Shown piece by piece: positions 58,948-64,000 of a stretch of 64,000 bases of DNA. The stretch lies in assembly GCA_015179125.1 (NCBI GenBank), contig WHVA01000518.1:1-64000 (forward strand), in the 5' to 3' direction. The stretch's first letter is position 1. Each line of letters starts with the position of its first letter. The notes beneath the pieces are model-generated. The model ran no database searches, had not been told where the DNA came from, and saw only the letters and a list, made by a program, of their open reading frames with translations. Origin of the DNA: Gautieria morchelliformis. Lineage: Eukaryota > Basidiomycota > Agaricomycetes > Gomphales > Gomphaceae. Position numbers and translations under genes: made by a program.

Positions 58948-60514
58948 CTATTTTCTCCCTTTTTCCCCGATCTCCAGGTTCCCGTATATTCTCTCGAACC
59001 TCCCTGTGGCGCTGATATACTTGAACAGAGCCTTCATCGCTTTTGCCTTGGCTAGTAGGGTGCTGACGGCACTGGCGGCCCTTCTTAGTGTCCGCTTCAG
59101 TTCCTTGCGCTGTTCCTTGTATGCGGGGCATCTATATAAAAAGTGGTGGACCGTTTCTTCCACTCTTTTGCACGCTGCGCAAATAGACGTGTCGACCTTT
59201 CCTATTTTGTAAAAGTGCTTGTTGAGTGCAATGTGGCCCGTTCTGATTTGTATGAGAATTGCTGCTTGTCTGCGGGCCATGCCTTCGGTCAATTTGCCGT
59301 ATGCTGGGGATGGCATTGTCTTGTCTATTCTGTGCGGGTATTCGGATCTCGGCGATCTTGCGAATGCCTCTTTTGCTCTTGTTCTGAGTTCCTTCTTTTG
59401 CCTCTGGAGCTCGGCTGCCTTGCTTCTCGGCAGCGTGCCTCGACATTCCATTGGGATGTACCTCTCTTCACTGCTCTCCCCCCTCACTGCCTTCTTAGCC
59501 TCTTCGTCCGCCCTTTTGTTTCCCTTGACCGCCTTGTGTCCTGGCGTCCATCTCATAACCACTATTGCGTTCGTTTGTGCCCTTGCGACATTCTCGAGCT
59601 GTCCGTGTATGGCGTCAACCAGGTATTGCACCAGGATCTGCTTTTCTCTTCTGGTCGTCAGTATGGCCGCCTGACTATCCAACCCTATCACGTATCTTTC
59701 ACTGTGTTCTGCGTTCAACAATTTCGCTCCCATCGCCACTCCCACTAACTCGGCTTCGAATACAGTGTGCTCTGTTTCCGCTCCCAGATGGAGCTTCACT
59801 GTCATCTCCTCCCTTCCGTCTCTATAGAGGACTGCTGCTGCTCCTACGCCGCCGTCTATGCACGACCCATCGCAGAAGACTTGTATCCGCGCTGTTTCGC
59901 GACTTATCTCTGCTATTGCCGTCTCCTCGTCCGGTGGGATCACTATTTGGAAGGCGGGGGTCCACTTGGGTCCTCTGATCACCGTGTGTATCTTCTCCAT
60001 CTTGTGTGGCTGGAGCTTATACGCGTGCAATATCTCGTGCAGTGGCGTTCGGTGTCTCTTGACGTATCTGGAGGCGGCGCGAGGAGCTCTGGGGGATAAG
60101 GGGTGACCTTCGGGGAGGCAGGCTATACGGGCGGCGGCTCTGTGCACTATTTTGTCCACTAGCAGGTGGAACGGCAGTAGATTCGCATGTGCATCTAATA
60201 AATCACTCGCCGTTGTGTTCATGGCACCCATTATTGCCAGCGCGGCCTGTCTTTGAACTCTAGCAAGCTTGTTGATGTACCCTTTAGTCCCTTTGTTTTG
60301 CGCTGTGCCTGGCACCAGGTATACGTCAGCTGCGTACAATAGCTTCGGGACGGCTACCGCTATGTAATATTGTCTCATGTACTTAGCTGGTACCCCTCTC
60401 GACAGCTTGGCTAGTCTGTGATATTGTTCCACGAACTTGCTCCCTTTTTGCAGCGCGAAGTTGACCTGCTCTTTGAACCGGAGCTCCTGGTCGATTATGA
60501 CCCTGAGGAACCTG
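58948..60514 (-). pseudogene. LINE C ORF2 C-terminal half (thumb, RNase H, zinc finger)
   Basis: About 520 codons without a break. It starts, after the nested element, at FLRVIIDQELRF (the reverse transcriptase thumb side) and contains the full RNase H: VFCDGSCIDGG, FEAELVG, GLDSQAA and GNKRADEEAKKA, with the four acidic positions present. The final part has CAACKRVEETVHHFLYRC. It stops at 58948. Compared with LINE B the frame is intact here. It is only part of ORF2 because the nested element separates it from the reverse transcriptase core. A frame reading upstream into the nested element (to 60555) is an artefact. Confidence 0.9.
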
Positions 60515-60519
60515 TGGGA

Positions 60520-61590
60520 TGTTGTGATAAACGCAATTATTTTACTCCAAATCATTTATACATAAAAAGAAACTAATAGAAAAAGAAAAGAAAAAGAAAA
60601 GAAAAATCAAAAGAAACAGGAATTACATTCACGATAGACGTCGGCGCAGATGACGATCACACGAATTTTATGACACACTATATTACCCATAGATCGGATA
60701 ATACACAGGAGTTCGAGCATCGACCACGTGTGGTCGATCAGGGACGGCGCGCCTATCGAGTGATGGCATCGGCCATGACGTCGACAGGCGCCAGGCCATA
60801 GGCACCAAGGGGTGCGGGCACCAAACTCCGCAGAGAACAATAGACTGCGCAGGGGTATAGCGTGCTGTGGAGCGACCTGAGAAAGTCACCTGCAGTATAC
60901 ATACTCAATCAGCTGCCCCACAGAAAGGGCACAGAGACAGTGGCCCCATCTCCAAGCCCAGTAGATATGCTGGGCAGGGTAAACTCAGATACATTTCCTA
61001 TTTGAATCCCATGACACGTCTGACTGATTACTATCTTAACAACATGTGGACAGGGGCTTTGTATACTAGGTACAGATCTCTATTCCAAGGCCCAGACAAT
61101 CCTAACACCATCCCCATCACCCCATGACTTTATGACTATAAAATAATCACCCCTTAGTTACAAAGTAGTTTTTCGACCCATCCATCCAATATCTTGAACA
61201 CTAGTAGTTACTATCAATATTGTATAAATAACTAGTACAAATGTATGAACGAAATTATCCAGAATCAATTTTTCTGCCTCCTGAAATTGCTGTAATCTTG
61301 TTTGATAGTTACAGAGCTCAGTTGTTAGCAGTTTATTCCAAATCTTCGTTGAGAGTCTACTATCACTGTTTACTCTATACTACCTTAAAAGCGAACACTT
61401 TTGATTTGATTATCCCTTGGATCGACACTGTTCTTCTGTCGACGCGGTCACGTGACCCTCATTCATCAGTGTTGCACGTGCCCCGAAGGGCTTAGTCAGC
61501 ACACAGAGGAGAGGCGAACATAGTGGTTTCAACCACTAAGCAACAGATTTCATTTGATAAAAAGGCACTAATTAATATTTTAATCTAAAA
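60520..61590 (+). mobile_element. 1.07-kb LTR-like element in LINE C
   Basis: Second copy of the element at 48168-49237: 1071 bp, beginning TGTTGTGATAAACGC and ending AATCTAAAA, with an exact 5-bp duplication TGGGA (60515-60519 and 61591-61595). The duplication differs from that of the first copy, so both are independent insertions with the same ends. Confidence 0.87.
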
Positions 61591-61595
61591 TGGGA

Positions 61596-62422
61596 GGACG
61601 TGGGTTTGACGACGTGCTGCCCTATCTTTATGGTGGGTCGTGCTGTCGGTCTTTTTGGTTCCCGTGGGGTCGGCTTCTCATCTCCTTGTTAGACCCATGA
61701 GTCCGAACTTGTCGACTGTGAAGGTGCAGTCGTGCTTTTGTGCCCATTCTTGCGCTCCTCCACGCCTGGTCATGATGCATGTCAGTTTATCGAACACTTC
61801 ATCCAGGCTCGCCCCTTCTGCGAACAGCGTCGTATCGTCTACGAAGCCGACGCTGTCTTCGCCTTTTTTTCCACTGGTGATCTCCAGGAGTCCGGCATTG
61901 TAGAACTGGTATGATATCGCTGATAGGGGGCACCCTTGGTCCATGCCGCGTCCGACTTCCATCATCTGCGTGCCGTAGTCGTCCAGTCGTAGTGTGGTCT
62001 GTCTGCCCTCGACCTTCCTCCTTATCCATTCTGTGTACTCGCGCGGGACCCCTCTCAATCGCATGTTGTGTATTAGTTGGCTGAGGATGATGCTGGGGAA
62101 AGCGCCCTTTATATCAAGGAACAGTACTCCCAGTACTTTTCCCCTGCGCCATGCGTGCTTCGCTGCTCCGACGAGGTAATGGATGGCGTCTGTGGTGGTC
62201 CGCCCTGGACGGCACCCGAAGTGATTATTGGGTAGTAGCACGTACCTCTCAGTCATCTTGACTATGTCTTCTGCTATGCATGCCGATAATACTTTGCCGA
62301 TCGTGTCCAATAGCGCTATGGGTCTATACGACCCAGGTGAGCCGTAGTCTTTTTTCCCCGGCTTCCTTAGCACTTTTGTGATGGAGTCCCTCCATTCCGT
62401 CGGGTATACTTCTAGTTCGAAC
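61596..62422 (-). pseudogene. LINE C ORF2 reverse transcriptase core
   Basis: The reverse transcriptase palm of the minus-strand LINE: YRPIALLDTIGKVLS, FLDIKGAFPSI, GMDQGCPLSA and GFVDDTTLF, with the catalytic Asp pair kept. It is open from the Copia junction (62422) to a TGA just after KFGLMGLTRR (61678-61680). The LINE sequence continues past this stop for about 80 bases to the nested element. The endonuclease and ORF1 are not in the window. Confidence 0.9.
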
Positions 62423-62910
62423 TGTTGGGTGCATTTATGCTCCTGCACCAAAATCAAGCATAATATATTCAATTTATTGTGTGGTGTTTCAATATTTTCT
62501 CATACTGTTCTTGTACTATGCATCCACTTCTCTGCTTATTTTCGAAATTTTCTAGTCACTCCCTATCTCTCCATTCCATTCTGTTATTTCTATTTTCATA
62601 GGCGGCTGCACCCAGCGGAGTTTGAAATGACTTCGACGCGCGAGCCCTTGGGCGCTAAAGGGCCGGGTGCAAGTATATGCCTTCTGAGACAGGATTACAC
62701 TCCTCTCTCAGTGACAATAAATTCACTGAGAGAGGTGAGTAGTATCTTTCATATTTACATAGCATGTTGACTGAAAATCATGTAGTATATTTGATTCTAG
62801 GTATTGTATTAATATATCAGTGACAATAAATTCACTGAGAGAGTATATTTGATTCTAGCTTTCTAAGAACTCTACCGAACCTTCCCTGCCATAGCCCCTA
62901 GTTGCTAACA
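62423..62910 (+). repeat. Copia 5' LTR, variant (copy B)
   Basis: A 488-bp LTR beginning TGTTGGGTGC and ending GTTGCTAACA. The first 280 bases match the LTRs at 1464, 17835 and 21409. The last part is different and ends CTAACA instead of CCTCTACA. The hairpin CTCTCTCAGTGA/TCACTGAGAGAG is present at about 62703-62736, and a partial second copy near 62817-62845. Confidence 0.9.
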
Positions 62911-62929
62911 AGGGTTATGGGCCCCGCAG
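62911..62929 (+). promoter_or_regulatory. Copia primer-binding site overlapping the gag start
   Basis: Just after the LTR the sequence is AGGGTTATGGGCCCCGC. Its reverse complement contains GGGGCCCATAACCCT, which matches the anticodon arm of eukaryotic initiator tRNA-Met around the CAU anticodon. Priming by the 5' half of initiator tRNA is known for Drosophila copia. The ATG inside this site is the gag start. Copy A has the same arrangement at 1463-1447. Confidence 0.75.
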
Positions 62930-64000
62930 ACACTTCGCAGAAGCTTTTGGGTGTGGAGAAGCTTGCAACAGATGGAAGTAATTGGCCTCTGTGGCGAGCT
63001 ACTCTCACAAGTTATTTTGAGTCCAAAAATCTACTCAGGCATATAGAAGGGAGAGCCATTCGACCTCCTGATCCTCCAGTCATGCCCCCAGGCCATATTC
63101 TCACAGAAGCTGAGGAAACTCAGATTGAGAAGGCTGAGGAGAAGCTGGAGAAGTATCTTGCCAGAGAAGGACAGGCCAAAACCCAAATAATTGTCTCAGT
63201 GTCAGAGTCACTAGCTCTGATGCTACAGAAGAGACATACAGCAAAAGAAGTCTGGGATGCATTGGTCAATGAGATGACCAAAAAGCCCAAGATGGTCCTC
63301 ACCAACCTACAGAGACAGCTTCGCAGTATGAGGTGTCCTGAGGATGGAGACTTGAGAGATCACTTGGACAAGGCCCAAGACCTCTATGCTCGTCTCAGTG
63401 AGATGGGAGCCAGAATTTCTGAAGGAGAGTTCACCGACATTATCCTTGCATCACTTCCACCCTCCTATGAGGCAGTTATGAATGCCCTTACCACGTCGCT
63501 CGAAGAATGTGGAATGCCCTTAGTGCCTGATGATATTATCAGAGTACTAAAGGCTCAATACGACAGGAGAAAGACTCTCAATATTTCACAAGAAGAGCAG
63601 GCATTTATTGGTTCATCTACGAAAGGGCAGAAGGGCCAGAAAGACCCGAAGGTGCCTGCATGCACTAATTGCCACAAGCCTGGACATGCTATAGAGAGTT
63701 GCTGGGCTAAAGGAGGTGGTAAAGAAGGCCAGGGGCCACGTCAGAAGAAGAAAGCGAAAGCCAAAAAGAAGAAGGGCAAAGCCAAGGCGAATGTTGCCGA
63801 AGAAGTGTCCTCTGAGGAGGATGAGAGTGGCAGTCCAGCCGCTTTCGCCAACTTCGACTGCTCTAATTTGAGTAGTTTATCTCTGGACACTGTTGTTATC
63901 CTCGACACTGGAACGACCGCACATATGACCCCTCACAAGAATTTATTGAGGGATTACAGTCCATTCTCACAGCCGCGCACAATTCGTGCAGCCAACAAAG
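62917..64000 (+). CDS. Copia gag-pol (open, runs off the window)
   Basis: 361 codons are open to the window edge. The start is ATG 62917, which is the only ATG ahead of the conserved KLATDGSNWPLW box of Copia Gag. The Gag core follows (QRQLRSMRCPEDGDLRDHLDK, a 20-residue block shown short as QRQLRSMRCPEDG), then the zinc knuckle CTNCHKPGHAIESC, a Lys-rich linker and the protease motif VILDTGTTAHMTPH. No lesion is seen in this part, unlike copy A. The element may be recent; its activity depends on sequence outside the window. Confidence 0.93.
   Translation, partial: MGPADTSQKLLGVEKLATDGSNWPLWRATLTSYFESKNLLRHIEGRAIRPPDPPVMPPGHILTEAEETQIEKAEEKLEKYLAREGQAKTQIIVSVSESLALMLQKRHTAKEVWDALVNEMTKKPKMVLTNLQRQLRSMRCPEDGDLRDHLDKAQDLYARLSEMGARISEGEFTDIILASLPPSYEAVMNALTTSLEECGMPLVPDDIIRVLKAQYDRRKTLNISQEEQAFIGSSTKGQKGQKDPKVPACTNCHKPGHAIESCWAKGGGKEGQGPRQKKKAKAKKKKGKAKANVAEEVSSEEDESGSPAAFANFDCSNLSSLSLDTVVILDTGTTAHMTPHKNLLRDYSPFSQPRTIRAANK

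Larger units (their letters stand above)
58717..62422 (-). mobile_element. LINE C, 3' part, minus strand, with a nested LTR-like element
   Basis: The 3' half of a LINE of the same family as LINE B on the minus strand. It ends at 58717 with a T-run (the A tail, 58717-58742) after the shared 3' UTR end. The reverse transcriptase part is at 62422-61596 and the remainder at 60514-58948, separated by the 1071-bp element. The 5' part is cut by the Copia element that starts at 62423. Confidence 0.93.
62423..64000 (+). mobile_element. Ty1/Copia retrotransposon, 5' part (copy B)
   Basis: Plus-strand Copia element inserted into LINE C and continuing beyond the window. It has a 5' LTR (62423-62910), a primer-binding site and an open gag. 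It is the same family as copy A at 1-1960, but its LTR is a different variant. Confidence 0.95.

Noticed and set aside
60515..60555. LINE C reading frame extending upstream to 60555
   Set aside because: The first residues come from the nested 1.07-kb element, not from the LINE; the LINE part starts at 60514.

Overview
This window looks like repeat-rich nuclear DNA of a basidiomycete fungus, most likely an Agaricomycete. The supporting signs are very short GT-AG introns (about 46-60 bp), a DUF2235 gene family, an intron-containing Harbinger transposon, a basidiomycete-type 7TM receptor, and Copia, Gypsy, DIRS and LINE remnants nested in each other. No rRNA, tRNA, CRISPR or bacterial-type operon was seen.

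Layout. 1-2691: a Copia element (minus strand, 5' LTR 1464-1960) inserted in the 3' end of a LINE. 2692-10655: first copy of a segmental duplication carrying a minus-strand gene with a DUF2235 alpha/beta hydrolase followed by 14 ARM/HEAT-like repeats, each in its own 123-bp exon. 10656-14700: fragments, including a membrane-protein relic. 15050-20640: a DIRS-type retroelement (YMDD reverse transcriptase, tyrosine recombinase) broken by a hAT-like MITE and by a Gypsy fragment, which itself holds a Copia solo LTR. 21409-24330: another Copia solo LTR, then a decayed second Copia family with a MITE inside its reverse transcriptase. 26650-27585: a transaldolase pseudogene. 27962-40055: second copy of the segmental duplication, containing the second DUF2235-ARM gene, a complete Harbinger transposon (34533-37928) and a further 0.9 kb segment absent from copy 1.

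40678-45664 is a small host-gene island: a multi-exon gene of uncertain function (plus) facing a 7TM receptor (minus). 46766-53807 is a complete LINE bounded by 11-bp target-site duplications. It is broken by a 1.07-kb LTR-like element that also interrupts a second LINE (58717-62422, minus). 53819-58716 holds no recognisable gene. The window ends in a Copia element in plus orientation with an open gag.

Most interesting: (1) paired DUF2235-ARM genes whose repeats are encoded by symmetric phase-1 exons alternating between two types, with an independent lesion in the same repeat exon of each copy; (2) Copia elements in which the gag start codon lies inside a primer-binding site matching the initiator-tRNA anticodon arm; (3) a LINE with an ATGA overlap between ORF1 and ORF2; (4) a 1.07-kb element with precise 5-bp duplications in two LINEs; (5) an apparently intact Harbinger element whose two genes converge with stops 2 bp apart. 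All functional statements come from reading the sequence; no database search was run.
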